Shown: positions 14,573-23,805 of the stretch, in pieces
How the letters are laid out: each line of letters begins with the position of its first letter
Position numbering within the stretch: the stretch's first letter is position 1
IMG/VR virus record: IMGVR_UViG_3300047994_000162
Coordinates: 1 to 64,000 of that record
Direction: 5' to 3' (one strand)
Source: a virus
Length of the DNA stretch: 64,000 bases
Notes under the pieces: generated by a model
Told to the model about the DNA's origin: nothing
Database searches by the model: none
What the model saw: only the letters and a program-made list of their open reading frames with translations
Made by a program: the position numbers and the translations under genes

Positions 14573-15402
14573 CAGACCGGCTCCTTAGACTTCGCCAGCG
14601 CCTCGCGAAGCGCTGCGATGGTTTTCTCGCCGGCCACGCCATCGACCTCGAGGCCGTAATCGTCTTGGAACGCCTCGACCGCCAGCTTGGTTTGCCGGCC
14701 ATAGCTGCCGTCGACATCAAGCGGCGGATCGCGGCCGAGATCGTTAAGCGTCTGCTGAATCCACTTGGCGTCGGCATCGGGCTGTGCCGCAAAGCCGGAC
14801 GCGATAGGCGGTGCCGGCACATAGGGCACGGCCGCCAGCGCCAGGGTAGGGTCCAGTTCGACCATGCGGCGCGCCACCGGGATGATGCCCAGCTGCGGGT
14901 CCATGTGGTCAGGGTTGAATTTGCCGTCATCGTCGTACTTGCCGACGGTCTGGATGTTTGTCCCGCCCCAGAGATAGGGCGAGTGCATGTGATGGAAATC
15001 GCGATAGCCGAAACCGTTGAAAAGCTCGCCGTAATAGCAGATCAGCGGCCACGTCCAATTGTCGGCTCCGACCTTGTCCAGCCCATTGAGCCGGTACGCC
15101 GCGATTGCGGCCGACTTCCAGTCTTTGAAGGGACCGTTGTGCGGAATCCATTTCGAGGTGCTGTGCAGCGGCCAGCCCTGCGCGGGATTGAGGTTGAAAT
15201 TCGACGAAGCCTCTCGTTCGAACGATGGCCCGATGAACGCGACTGGGACGCCATCGGCGGCCGTGACCTCAAGATATAGAGACTTGTGGGTCAGCAACTT
15301 GGTGGCGACCTGATCGACGAGGCTTTTGTGATCCTCGCGCACCACCATCACGGCCAGCAATCCAGTATATTCTCGGGTCAGGGCCGTGATCGGGTGTTCC
15401 AT
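14572..15402 (-). CDS. endolysin with peptidoglycan-binding domain
   Basis: The catalytic part (about 1-190) carries FEREASSNFNLNP, whose glutamate is the likely acid residue, and FNGFGYRDFHHMHSPYLWGGTN, close to the GWGYR...SPYLWSFSN signature of a phage/alphaproteobacterial lysozyme family. Residues 205-270 are a PG_binding_1 domain (IQQTLNDLGRDPPLDVDGSYGRQTKLAVEAFQDDYGL). No signal peptide, so export needs a holin, and several candidates lie downstream. Confidence 0.82.
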   Translation of the reverse strand: MEHPITALTREYTGLLAVMVVREDHKSLVDQVATKLLTHKSLYLEVTAADGVPVAFIGPSFEREASSNFNLNPAQGWPLHSTSKWIPHNGPFKDWKSAAIAAYRLNGLDKVGADNWTWPLICYYGELFNGFGYRDFHHMHSPYLWGGTNIQTVGKYDDDGKFNPDHMDPQLGIIPVARRMVELDPTLALAAVPYVPAPPIASGFAAQPDADAKWIQQTLNDLGRDPPLDVDGSYGRQTKLAVEAFQDDYGLEVDGVAGEKTIAALREALAKSKEPV

Positions 15403-15412
15403 GGTGCCTCCG

Positions 15413-17170
15413 TCAGTACCGGAATTTGACCGTCATCATGTCGTCGCCAGAGTCGAGCCAATTTTGGCCATAAGACCAATACTGGTTATCGATCATCGAC
15501 GCCACCATTGTTCCTCCGAAGGGTGGCGGCGTGCATCGCGCCGTCCGAGTCGCGGCGAAAACCATCTGGGCACTCGATGGCGCGAAAATTTCCTGATTCA
15601 TGTTTCCGATGAACCCGGTTGAGTCGGCCGAATACGGGACATTCCCGGACGGCCCGGAATCGCCGCACGTCTGTGTCGACGCCGTGGCGCCCCACCCCAC
15701 GCTGATCTGATAGGATGTGTTTTGCGTCGGCTGCGGCGTCGCGATGTTGAACATGTCACGGTGGTTGACCGCCATATCGACGACGACGCGGTCGCCAGAG
15801 ACGTAGCCCGCAAGAATGGTGGCCGACAGCCCGGAATTGCTGCCGACAAAATTCCACGACCCGCTCATAAACCAACAATTCGGGCCAGCCTGCGAGAAGG
15901 ATCCGCACAGTTGCGCGCCCGCCGGGCTGGTCGGGAGGGAGCCCGGGATCAGGGCGCCGGAGCCGTTCTGCGAATTGCCGATCATCTGGTAAATCACCGG
16001 CTGGAACCCGGGCGGGAAGGTCACCTTCATCAGGCCGTCGATGCGATTGTCGCTGTTCCAAATTCCGCACTGCCGATTGAATCCGGACGAAAAATCGCAC
16101 TCAATCGAGCCGGCCGTCGCCGAGATCATGAAGTCGCCGACCATCTTGCAGCCGTTCGCAGCGCACGAGATGTCGTCGGCGTGCGTGGGATCGCGTCGGA
16201 TCATCACAGCCGCGCCGTTGACCCGCACGCCCTGAAACAGCCCGTCGGCCACCGGCGGCGCGCCATTGACCCACGCGGCCGAGCCCAGCACCGGAACGGC
16301 ACCGTTGCAGCCGACATAGACGCGATGGATCGTGCCAGGGAGCCAGCTCGAGTCGAGGTTCAACGTCAGCCCGATCGGGTCGCTCGGCCCGGACGTGAAT
16401 TGCTGAGGCTGGAACGATGCCCCGCCTTGGCACAGGGTGGGCACCATCGTGCCTCGATAGGGCGCGTAGTCGATGAAACTGGCGAGCGAGTCCTGATAAA
16501 GCTCCGCGACGCCGTGGACGTTCGTCAGCCGGCCGCCGCCCGGAATGCCGGGAGCCGTCAGCGTCGATACCACCGGAGGCGGTGGTGGCGGCGGCGATGA
16601 TGCGGGCAAATACTCCACCATGATCACCCCGTAGGCGGCTATCGTACTCGAAACCGGACCGATCATGACGGCCTGATTCCACGACGGCCCCGAAGGGTTC
16701 GCCGGGTTGTAGTAGGTCGTCACCGGGCTGGAATACTTCGCGGCTTGTCCGTTAGAGCCCGCCGGGAATTGCTGGCCGACCAACGGGACTTCTCCGGCTT
16801 GCATCGAGATCAGTGCGGTGTCGCACAGCACGTTGGCGCTGCCGGCCGGCATCGTCAGCCCGGACACACCCTTGCAGGTTTCCTCGATCGGCGGCGCCTT
16901 GCACGTCGATGCGGACAATTGCGAGCAAACCATGACGTGGGAGAATACGGTCTGGACCGCGTGCGGTGCCCCGTAGGTGACGCGCAGCGCTTGGATTGCG
17001 ACCGGTAGCGCCGGCATCGCTTGGCGCATTTCCTCGCCTGGGCCGCAGCAATCCGAGTCCTTGGTCCATGCCGCGTTTGAGTAAAGCGTTTGCCATGTCT
17101 GGGCCGAGGCCGGCCCAGCGATCAGGCATCCGGCCAGCAGCATCGCCGCGGCGATCCGAAGATGTCTCAT
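15413..17170 (-). CDS. exported fibre-like protein with signal peptide (585 aa)
   Basis: The N-terminus MRHLRIAAAMLLAGCLIAGPASAQT is a signal peptide; LLAGC could also serve as a lipobox. The mature protein is Ser/Gly/Pro-rich with a run of seven prolines near residue 195 and several Cys pairs (SDCCGPGEEM; CAANGC), ending MTVKFRY. It lies among fibre and baseplate genes, so a host-surface adhesin or fibre-associated protein is plausible, but I recognise no family. Preceded by AACAGGGAAAATCAC. Confidence 0.65.
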   Translation of the reverse strand: MRHLRIAAAMLLAGCLIAGPASAQTWQTLYSNAAWTKDSDCCGPGEEMRQAMPALPVAIQALRVTYGAPHAVQTVFSHVMVCSQLSASTCKAPPIEETCKGVSGLTMPAGSANVLCDTALISMQAGEVPLVGQQFPAGSNGQAAKYSSPVTTYYNPANPSGPSWNQAVMIGPVSSTIAAYGVIMVEYLPASSPPPPPPPVVSTLTAPGIPGGGRLTNVHGVAELYQDSLASFIDYAPYRGTMVPTLCQGGASFQPQQFTSGPSDPIGLTLNLDSSWLPGTIHRVYVGCNGAVPVLGSAAWVNGAPPVADGLFQGVRVNGAAVMIRRDPTHADDISCAANGCKMVGDFMISATAGSIECDFSSGFNRQCGIWNSDNRIDGLMKVTFPPGFQPVIYQMIGNSQNGSGALIPGSLPTSPAGAQLCGSFSQAGPNCWFMSGSWNFVGSNSGLSATILAGYVSGDRVVVDMAVNHRDMFNIATPQPTQNTSYQISVGWGATASTQTCGDSGPSGNVPYSADSTGFIGNMNQEIFAPSSAQMVFAATRTARCTPPPFGGTMVASMIDNQYWSYGQNWLDSGDDMMTVKFRY

Positions 17171-17186
17171 GTGATTTTCCCTGTTG

Positions 17187-17221
17187 AAAAAGAAAGGCCG
17201 GCACCAATGCCGGTGCCGGCC
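17187..17221 (-). terminator. intrinsic terminator between fibre genes
   Basis: On the minus strand GGCCGGCACC pairs with GGTGCCGGCC (10 bp, short loop; 17196-17221) and is followed by TTTCTTTTT (17187-17195). It would end transcripts arriving from the baseplate/fibre operon. Confidence 0.8.
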
Positions 17222-17250
17222 AGGAACTTCGCTCGATACGCTGCGGTTGT

Positions 17251-18261
17251 CTACAATCCGTAGCGTTCCTCGATGAGGATGGACCCGCTGGCTCCGGCGT
17301 TTCCATTGACCGGATTGCCGCTGCTTTTGGCGCCACCGGGGCCAACCTGATAGCCGTAGCTGGCTGCAAGCGGCGCCGGGACAAAGAACTCGACGTATTC
17401 ACCAGCGCCGCCGCCGCCCGACGCCACGTTCGGTCCGCCGGTAACGCCGCCGGCGCCAGCGCCAGTGTTCGGGGCCGCTGGGCCGCCATCTGTCGATTGC
17501 GAACCAAAGCCGGCGCCACCATAGGGCCCATTACCGCCCGAACCGCCCACCGCATTGCCGGGGCCGCTGGCCGCACCTTCGGTGCCCGCCGCGCCTTTCA
17601 CGCGAAGGATTTCTGTGCCGGTCCCGGTTGTGCCGCCGGTGCCACCAAGGCCCGGATTGCCGATGCCGCCAGCGACACCAATCGAGGGCGATCCGCCGTT
17701 GGCGGTCGTCGATCCGAAGAACGACTGGCCGCCAGCAATGCCCGGGTTGGTCCCGCCAGTTCCGCCGCTTCCAGCCCCACCGCCCATCATTCTGATTCGC
17801 AACGAGGTGGCGCACTGCGGCGGCGTGTAGGTTCCGCTCGTCCCGTTTAGAAGCGAGGTAAACGTTGACGCTTGGCTGCCGTTGCCGGACGCGATAACGA
17901 ACTCGGTGCCGTCGTAGATCAGGACCGACTCTTGCGCGGTTCGTAATTCGCATCCCGTCAGCGCCCCGATGCCGCCTGGGGCCGGCTTTTTGATGGCGAT
18001 CGGACCCAACGTGCCACCGCTGTCAAGCGTGATCTTCAGTGTGGACGCGCCGTTGTTGATGCCATTCGGCAAGAGGCGGATCGGCACGCCGAGCAAATCA
18101 TTGAGCGCGACGACGTTGTGGACCGGCACCAGCAGCGAGGTCGATGTGCCGCCGGCCGTCCCGACCCACGTCGACGATGCATTGAGTTGCGCCAACGCGG
18201 GCGCGATGAAAATGGTCGACAGAAGCGCGATGGCGGCGCCGACAGATCGGAAAAATTTCAT
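17251..18261 (-). CDS. glycine-rich fibre protein with signal peptide
   Basis: Start ATG 18261 gives MKFFRSVGAAIALLSTIFIAPALAQL, a Sec signal peptide. Residues 150-300 are a Gly-rich array (GGGAGSGGTGGTNPGIAGG...) ending GGAKSSGNPVNGNAGASGSILIEERYGL, the pattern of phage receptor-binding Gly-rich domains (polyglycine helix sandwiches). A similar array is in the 1168-residue protein at 32223. Export signals on phage fibre proteins are unusual. An intrinsic terminator follows. Confidence 0.7.
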   Translation of the reverse strand: MKFFRSVGAAIALLSTIFIAPALAQLNASSTWVGTAGGTSTSLLVPVHNVVALNDLLGVPIRLLPNGINNGASTLKITLDSGGTLGPIAIKKPAPGGIGALTGCELRTAQESVLIYDGTEFVIASGNGSQASTFTSLLNGTSGTYTPPQCATSLRIRMMGGGAGSGGTGGTNPGIAGGQSFFGSTTANGGSPSIGVAGGIGNPGLGGTGGTTGTGTEILRVKGAAGTEGAASGPGNAVGGSGGNGPYGGAGFGSQSTDGGPAAPNTGAGAGGVTGGPNVASGGGGAGEYVEFFVPAPLAASYGYQVGPGGAKSSGNPVNGNAGASGSILIEERYGL

Positions 18262-18272
18262 GTGTTCCCTCA

Positions 18273-18911
18273 TCAAGATTTTGATACGCCCCAGAGATTA
18301 GAGCCGTAATACGTGAATGTCACCGTCATGCGGTTGACGTTGCAGATCGTCTCGTTGAGGCCCGCGATGGTCTGCCCGCCAGGCGCCAGTACCGTCAGCG
18401 GGAATTGCTGAAAATTACCGACGAGATCTTGATATTCGTAAGTCTGGCCTGCGCTGGCGTTCGATGGCAGCACGGTCGACGAAGCGCCGACGCCCGAGGT
18501 TCGATTGAGACCAATGCTGCCGTTCGCATCCGCGGTCGTGGTGTTGAACGCGCCGCTCGCGGTGACGGTGCGGTTCGGCGAAACGGTGATCTGTTGCACC
18601 ATCGAGGCCATCTGGCCCGCGGTCAGCAAGTTGGCGACCAAGTCGCCAGCCAGCCAGGACAGCGCGTTGGTGTTTTCCTGCGCGCGGATGATGGTGGTAA
18701 AATTGTCGCCGCTGATCGCCGTGCAATAGACGATCTCGGTCAGCAGGCCCGTGGCCGCATCATTCAGCGTGGCGGAAAATTGCTGGTTGCCGGCGGGGTT
18801 CGGAAATTCGGCGCCGGTCCCGGACGAGACCGACAGCGACGTCGCCGTGTTGTTGATCGGCGCCGACAGCGTCGTTGAGGCATTGTTCGCAAAGATGAAA
18901 AGATTTGCCAT
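18273..18911 (-). CDS. tail fibre/structural protein (212 aa)
   Basis: A Thr/Ser/Asn-rich beta protein (MANLFIFANNASTTLSAPINNTATSLSVSSGTG...) with FSATLNDAATGLLTEIVYCTAISGDNFTTIIRAQENT, a fold common in phage tail proteins near baseplates. It lies between fibre and baseplate genes. Confidence 0.65.
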   Translation of the reverse strand: MANLFIFANNASTTLSAPINNTATSLSVSSGTGAEFPNPAGNQQFSATLNDAATGLLTEIVYCTAISGDNFTTIIRAQENTNALSWLAGDLVANLLTAGQMASMVQQITVSPNRTVTASGAFNTTTADANGSIGLNRTSGVGASSTVLPSNASAGQTYEYQDLVGNFQQFPLTVLAPGGQTIAGLNETICNVNRMTVTFTYYGSNLWGVSKS

Positions 18912-19691
18912 TTAGCTCCCCGGAACCGTGATCATGAACTGGAATTGGAACGGAAGCTGCAGAACCCCGGCCTCGATGGCTTCCTTTAACACGGATTCGT
19001 TCGGGACGGGATCGGGGCCATTCTCGAATTGGGTCAGCAGGCCATTGTACGGGATTCCCGGCTGATTGAACCCGATCCGGTTATACATGGCACCGCCGGT
19101 GATCTTTCGCGTGCCCAACGCCAGCCGGATGCTCACTTGCCCGTTTTCGCCGAACGTGATGCTGATCTGATAGGTGTTGTCGATGTTTGGCGCGCTGCCG
19201 TTGTCGCCGATTAGAAAGCGCATGATGCGGCGCTTCAACCAGCGCACGTTGAATCGATTGCCGTCGCCCTTGTAGAAATTCCACGTCGCGATGCGCTTGA
19301 AGATGTCGTCGGTCGTCGCGGCCACATCGCTGGGCCCGATGATCTGGATTTTATCGAACGGCCAAGTGTTGTACGCGAAGGTGTTGTAGGGGCCGTTGGC
19401 GCGGAATTTTCCGCTCGACAGCGTCGGCCGGATGAAGCCGTAAATGCCGGCCATGACCCAATCCAGCAACATGCCGGTGATGGCAGGATTCGTATAGGCG
19501 GCAAGCGGGACAGTCGCGAACCACGTCACATAGCCTTGCACGAACCCATTATAGGCGTCGACGAACGCCTGCAGATCGTCGTCGTCGGCATATTGCTCAT
19601 AGAGATACGCCGGGATGGTTTCCGTCAGCGTCGTCGGGCCCGACGGCGGAAATGTTCCGGATTGCGGCGTGGGTGGGAATTGCGGTGCCAT
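18912..19691 (-). CDS. baseplate/tail protein, GpI-like position (259 aa)
   Basis: Directly downstream of the J-like gene, as P2 gene I follows J. It contains LLDWVMAGIYGFIRPTLSSGKF and FGENGQVSIRLALGTRKITGGAMYNRIG, resembling phage tail proteins of the DUF2612 sort. Likely part of the baseplate, connecting fibres. Confidence 0.6.
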   Translation of the reverse strand: MAPQFPPTPQSGTFPPSGPTTLTETIPAYLYEQYADDDDLQAFVDAYNGFVQGYVTWFATVPLAAYTNPAITGMLLDWVMAGIYGFIRPTLSSGKFRANGPYNTFAYNTWPFDKIQIIGPSDVAATTDDIFKRIATWNFYKGDGNRFNVRWLKRRIMRFLIGDNGSAPNIDNTYQISITFGENGQVSIRLALGTRKITGGAMYNRIGFNQPGIPYNGLLTQFENGPDPVPNESVLKEAIEAGVLQLPFQFQFMITVPGS

Positions 19692-19692
19692 A

Positions 19693-21153
19693 TCAGGCCT
19701 GCTCGACGGTCATGCCGCCAGTCGTCGCCTCGAAATAGCTCTCCGGATCTCCGAACACCAGCTTGGTTCCGGACTGCGGCGGGGTCACGACGCCGTTGAT
19801 GATCACCGTAAAATCGATGACGGAAATCTGGGCTGGCTGGAGAATGCCCGCCAGCGACGCGGTGAAGGTTTCCTCAGCAACCAGCAAGTTAAGCGGCTGG
19901 CCCGCCTGAATCGTGTTGATGTACGCCGCCAGCGCCGGGGCGGCGGCTTGCGCGACCGATGCCTGGGCGACAAAATTCGGCTCCGAAGTATTCCAGACCA
20001 CGACCAGCGTCACGATCTGTTGCGGCGGAATGACGAACGGGACCGTGTAGATGTCCGGGAAATCGATGATGTTCGGGGTCTCGTTCCTGAAATTCGGCGT
20101 CACGACACCGCCGCCGGTATAGGGCGGGAAACCGACCGTGTTGATGCCGGTCGAAAGCGTCTTTTCGTCGATCACGGTCGCGGTCAGATTGATGCCATCG
20201 ATTGGCAGCATACCCTCGGCGCCATTGATCTGGAAAACTTGCCCGGTCTGGTAGCCATGATTTTTGTCCAGCGTCACCACGCCAGGATTCGCTTGGGTGA
20301 TGTTGGTGACGTTGAGGCTGGAGCCGACCAGCGTCGAGATATCGAAAAGCGCGTCGTAGATGGCGCCGGCGACCTGATAGGGATCGCCGCCGCCGACGAT
20401 CACCGACCAGCCGCCGCCGGCCTGCTGGAGGACCGAGATCAAGCGTTGCTGGACGCCCGGCACCAACCCGAGCAGGGTTTTTAGCATGGTCGGCATGCCT
20501 TGCGAGATCGCTTGGCCGCCTTGAACCACGCGGGCTCGGTATTGCTCGGGCGTCTCGGCCGCCGCGCTGGTGATACCGGCCAGCGCGTTCGAGCATGTGA
20601 TCGCATAAGGCGCTGGCACCGAGGTGATGACCGCGTCTACCGACCCGGGCGCGACCGGCCAGACGCCGGGCGTCGGCGAAATGCAGAAAAGCGACACATT
20701 GCCATCGGTGTCCGAAACGCCGCCATCCTGCACGATGTACTGATAGACGCCGTCGCCGACCGTGAAGCCGATCGGAATGACATAGCCAGCTTGCACAGCA
20801 TCGGTGACGGTGTTCGTCACGTTGAACTGGACCGTCACGCTGGTATTGGTCGGCGGCGCCGGGGCGGCGCCTGGCCCGAGGTAAATCTGGCCCAACTGAT
20901 TCAGCACGAACTCGTTGGAACCGTAAGGCGAAATCGAATTGATGGCCTCGATGCGCGCGGTGTCGCAAACCGTCATACCGCCCACGTCGGTCGACGACGT
21001 GTCCTCGATCAGCGAAAGCGGCAAGTTGGCGGTATAGCCCGGCACCTGTGCGGTGACGGCCGCGATCAGATTGGCGAGTAACGTTGCCGGCGGCGTCGGC
21101 TGGGCGCCGGCCGCGGTGACGATCACCGGGATGTCGAAGTCGGTATTGCTCAT
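19693..21153 (-). CDS. baseplate wedge protein, J/gp47-like
   Basis: A 486-residue protein with features of the Baseplate_J family: ALAGITSAAAETPEQYRARVVQGGQAISQGMPTMLKTLLGLVPGVQQRLISVLQQAGG, the conserved block where J proteins carry E...R and the following beta domain (VIVGGGDP). A C-terminal helix-strand repeat (LVAEETFTASLAGILQPAQISVIDFTVIING) precedes the end. Orthologues form the baseplate wedge with W/gp25 and I. Confidence 0.82.
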   Translation of the reverse strand: MSNTDFDIPVIVTAAGAQPTPPATLLANLIAAVTAQVPGYTANLPLSLIEDTSSTDVGGMTVCDTARIEAINSISPYGSNEFVLNQLGQIYLGPGAAPAPPTNTSVTVQFNVTNTVTDAVQAGYVIPIGFTVGDGVYQYIVQDGGVSDTDGNVSLFCISPTPGVWPVAPGSVDAVITSVPAPYAITCSNALAGITSAAAETPEQYRARVVQGGQAISQGMPTMLKTLLGLVPGVQQRLISVLQQAGGGWSVIVGGGDPYQVAGAIYDALFDISTLVGSSLNVTNITQANPGVVTLDKNHGYQTGQVFQINGAEGMLPIDGINLTATVIDEKTLSTGINTVGFPPYTGGGVVTPNFRNETPNIIDFPDIYTVPFVIPPQQIVTLVVVWNTSEPNFVAQASVAQAAAPALAAYINTIQAGQPLNLLVAEETFTASLAGILQPAQISVIDFTVIINGVVTPPQSGTKLVFGDPESYFEATTGGMTVEQA

Positions 21154-21178
21154 TTCGCCCTCGCGGCCATGATATCGG

Positions 21179-21535
21179 TCATTCCGGCACCTGCACAGTC
21201 ACCGAGGCGGGCGTGCCCTCCAGCAGCAACGCGTTGATGTTGTAGGTCGGCTGGTCGGCGGCCGGATCCTTCGAAAGCGTCAGGCTGGCAAAGAACTGTG
21301 CGAATTGGCTTTGCGTGCGCTGCACATAATAATCGGGCGCGATCTGTTGCATGATCGATTGCTCGGCCGGGAGCCCGAAGTCGGCATAAAACGGCGATTC
21401 CCCGAGATTGCCTTGCAGCACTTGCGCCAGTGCCGTGACGTAGACCCACGAATTGCTGCCGGTGATCGGGTCGGTTTCGACCACCACCCATTTCTTGGTC
21501 CCGTCCGGGTTCGTGATTCGGCCGTAGGTTCGCAT
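21179..21535 (-). CDS. baseplate W/gp25-like protein
   Basis: 118 residues with LAQVLQGNLGESPFYADFGLPAEQSIMQQ, similar to the gp25/W fold (...GNxGYxxDxG...), directly upstream of the J-like gene in the transcription direction. Short size and position fit the wedge initiator of contractile tails. Confidence 0.65.
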   Translation of the reverse strand: MRTYGRITNPDGTKKWVVVETDPITGSNSWVYVTALAQVLQGNLGESPFYADFGLPAEQSIMQQIAPDYYVQRTQSQFAQFFASLTLSKDPAADQPTYNINALLLEGTPASVTVQVPE

Positions 21536-21538
21536 CGG

Positions 21539-22264
21539 CTATGTCCCTGGCGTCGGTGCGGAGGTCGGCTGGCCGCTGGCCGCCGAGGTGTGCTTGTGGG
21601 TGGTGAGCCCGATCTGATCGGCCCCGCCAACGCCTGCGATCACATTCCCGGTCGTCTTGACGTCGCCCGCATAGGTGTCGGTGCCGTCCGGTGCCGTGAT
21701 GTTGCCGCTGAGGCCGAGGCCGCCATTGATTACCACGTTTCCGTTGATGACGAGCGGGACGCCGGCCGGGAGATCGAGTTGGGCCTTTGTGGCGAGCAAT
21801 TGCAGCTTGATGCGCGATTGCGAGTCCCGGAGGATCGCGCCGTCGGGCCCATAGATCACCACCGCGTTCGGATCGTCGGCGGCCGACCATTCAGCGCTGC
21901 CCAGCGCAATGAACGCCAGATTTGACAGGTTAGGCCGCGGGCTGAGATCGGCTTTGCCGCCGCCGAGGCCCGACATGCCGCCCAGATAGGCGTCGGCCGA
22001 GATCACCATGCCCTTGCAGCCCTTCTGGATCGGGTAGCGGACATATTCGAACGCCATCACCGGCACAGTGATCTGGGGCAGCGTGAACGGGATATTCGTC
22101 AGTTCGAAATTGACCGTCACGATGCCGCTGCTGACGACCTTGGCGACCGAGCATGGCAGGCTGTTCCCCAGCAGATCGAGCGCGCTGCGGATTTTGCGAT
22201 TCGCGAATTGCTCCAGCGTTCGCGCGATCGGGGTTTTTTGAGCATTGCTGCCGCTGCTGGTCAC
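21539..22264 (-). CDS. baseplate spike (gpV/Gp138-like)
   Basis: From a GTG overlapping the preceding stop (GTGA, 22261-22264). The protein (241 aa) begins with an OB-like segment (CSVAKVVSSGIVTVNFELTN...VRYPIQKGCKGMVISAD) and ends in repeats of short strands (INGNVVINGGLGLSGNITAPDGTDTYAGDVKTTGNVIAG) plus HKHTSAASGQPTSAP, typical of spike proteins whose His residues bind iron at the tip. Confidence 0.75.
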   Translation of the reverse strand: MTSSGSNAQKTPIARTLEQFANRKIRSALDLLGNSLPCSVAKVVSSGIVTVNFELTNIPFTLPQITVPVMAFEYVRYPIQKGCKGMVISADAYLGGMSGLGGGKADLSPRPNLSNLAFIALGSAEWSAADDPNAVVIYGPDGAILRDSQSRIKLQLLATKAQLDLPAGVPLVINGNVVINGGLGLSGNITAPDGTDTYAGDVKTTGNVIAGVGGADQIGLTTHKHTSAASGQPTSAPTPGT

Positions 22265-23298
22265 GCGCCCACCACCTTGTTCGGAGCACCCTCGAAAACC
22301 GTCACCCATGCCTCGGCCGATGGTGCCCGGAAGTCGCCGACGTGCCGCATGCTGATCACGCGAAAGCCGCCCTGAAAAGTGGCTTTTTGGTTAATCAGCG
22401 ACGAGTTTGCCTGCGCGGTGTTCGTGATGACGGTTTTCGGAAGCGTCAGCTTGCGGCCGACCGACAGATCGCCGCGCATGACGGTCTTGAACGAAATGTT
22501 GGGCGACTCAATCCACGTCAGCTGCCCGATCAGGTCTTGGAACGCGATATCGACCGTCGGCGAGGAATTGCTGTTCTGGGTGCCGTCGAAAACCTCGATC
22601 GTGGTGCCGACCGGAACAATGCTGATGCCCGAATATCCTGGCGTCTTGATGGCCGCCAGGCTGATCGATCGCGCCACCTGAGAAATCTGCTCGAGCGTCG
22701 AATATCGGCCTGCCGGTGTATCGCCGGCGGGCCGCACGATGTCGTTGCTGATCGCGACGTTGACGGTGAAGCCCGGAAACCCGGCTTGCAAGGCGGCCTT
22801 GAGCGCATCGCCCAGCGGCTGGCCGCCCTGCCAATTCAACGTGAGGTTTCGAGGCTTTGCCAGCGACCCGACGCCCGGAGGATTCGATCCCATCGCGGGG
22901 CCGGGCGAGATCACAAAATCGAGCGTCTGGATCGGTCCCTGCCAATTGCCGAAGCACTGGAAAATGTTGCCGCTGACCAGCAGGCCGGCTTGCGCCGGGT
23001 TTGCCAACGGCAGACCCTTTTGCATGCCGCCATAGATCGCAATGTTCTTTCCGGTCAGATCGTTGGCCTGCGCGACCTCCGCGACGCTGACGCCCCACAC
23101 GCGGGCGCCCGAATAGCCCTGGCTGGTCGCGGCATCGATCACCGGAATGTCGAGTTCGACGTTCCATGCAGCCGGCAGCGTCTTGCCGTTGACGAAGCTG
23201 GTATAGGTCGCGCCGCCCAGAATTGCGGACGAAAAGCCCGGCGGCGTGATTACGTTGCCGCTCGCCGGATCGGTGACGACGATGCGGTAGTAGCGCAT
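22261..23298 (-). CDS. baseplate hub protein (gp27/D-like)
   Basis: A 345-residue protein upstream of the spike gene. It has strand-rich domains, a NLTLNWQGGQPLGDALKAALQAGFPGFTVNVAISND segment and TTIEVFDGT, resembling phage hub proteins that hold the spike. The order hub-spike-wedge-J is that of contractile baseplates. Confidence rests mainly on this order. Confidence 0.65.
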   Translation of the reverse strand: MRYYRIVVTDPASGNVITPPGFSSAILGGATYTSFVNGKTLPAAWNVELDIPVIDAATSQGYSGARVWGVSVAEVAQANDLTGKNIAIYGGMQKGLPLANPAQAGLLVSGNIFQCFGNWQGPIQTLDFVISPGPAMGSNPPGVGSLAKPRNLTLNWQGGQPLGDALKAALQAGFPGFTVNVAISNDIVRPAGDTPAGRYSTLEQISQVARSISLAAIKTPGYSGISIVPVGTTIEVFDGTQNSNSSPTVDIAFQDLIGQLTWIESPNISFKTVMRGDLSVGRKLTLPKTVITNTAQANSSLINQKATFQGGFRVISMRHVGDFRAPSAEAWVTVFEGAPNKVVGA

Positions 23299-23805
23299 TC
23301 ACCACACCTCAAACTGCTGGGATGCTTGCCGGAACACCAGCCGGCTCGTGAACGCGACATCGGAAATGTTCGGGACGCCGCCGATTAAATTGATGTCCTG
23401 GCTGGCGCTTCCGAACACCGATGCGGCGCCGGGGTCGGTCGCGATCGCATAGCTGAACGACGACGGCCCGGTGATGTAAGCCTCGATCAGCCCGTTGTAG
23501 GTGTCCGGCGCGCATCCCGAGACATTCAACGAAACCGTGCTGGCGATTCGCAGGCCATGCGGCACCAGCGTCGTCGCGGTGACGCGGCCATTCGCCCAAA
23601 CCAGATCGACGATCGAAAAACCGGTCGGCGATCCCACGACAGCGCCATACCAGATCGGCGTCCCATCGACGGCCGACAAATTCAAATAATAGCGGCGGCC
23701 GAACAGGAGCCACGGCACCGTCGCGTTGTAGGTCTGGCCGTCGAGCACCGGCTGGAATTGATACGGCGCGGCCGTCGATGGCGCGAAATTGTAATAGGTG
23801 GTCAT
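23299..23805 (-). CDS. tail protein (DUF6983-like)
   Basis: Start ATG 23805 (MTTYYNFAPSTAAPYQFQPVLDGQTY...). The FQPVLDGQTYNATVPWLLFGRRYYLNLSAVDGTPIWYGAVVGSP segment resembles a family of small phage tail/baseplate proteins. It overlaps the next gene upstream by four bases. Confidence 0.6.
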   Translation of the reverse strand: MTTYYNFAPSTAAPYQFQPVLDGQTYNATVPWLLFGRRYYLNLSAVDGTPIWYGAVVGSPTGFSIVDLVWANGRVTATTLVPHGLRIASTVSLNVSGCAPDTYNGLIEAYITGPSSFSYAIATDPGAASVFGSASQDINLIGGVPNISDVAFTSRLVFRQASQQFEVW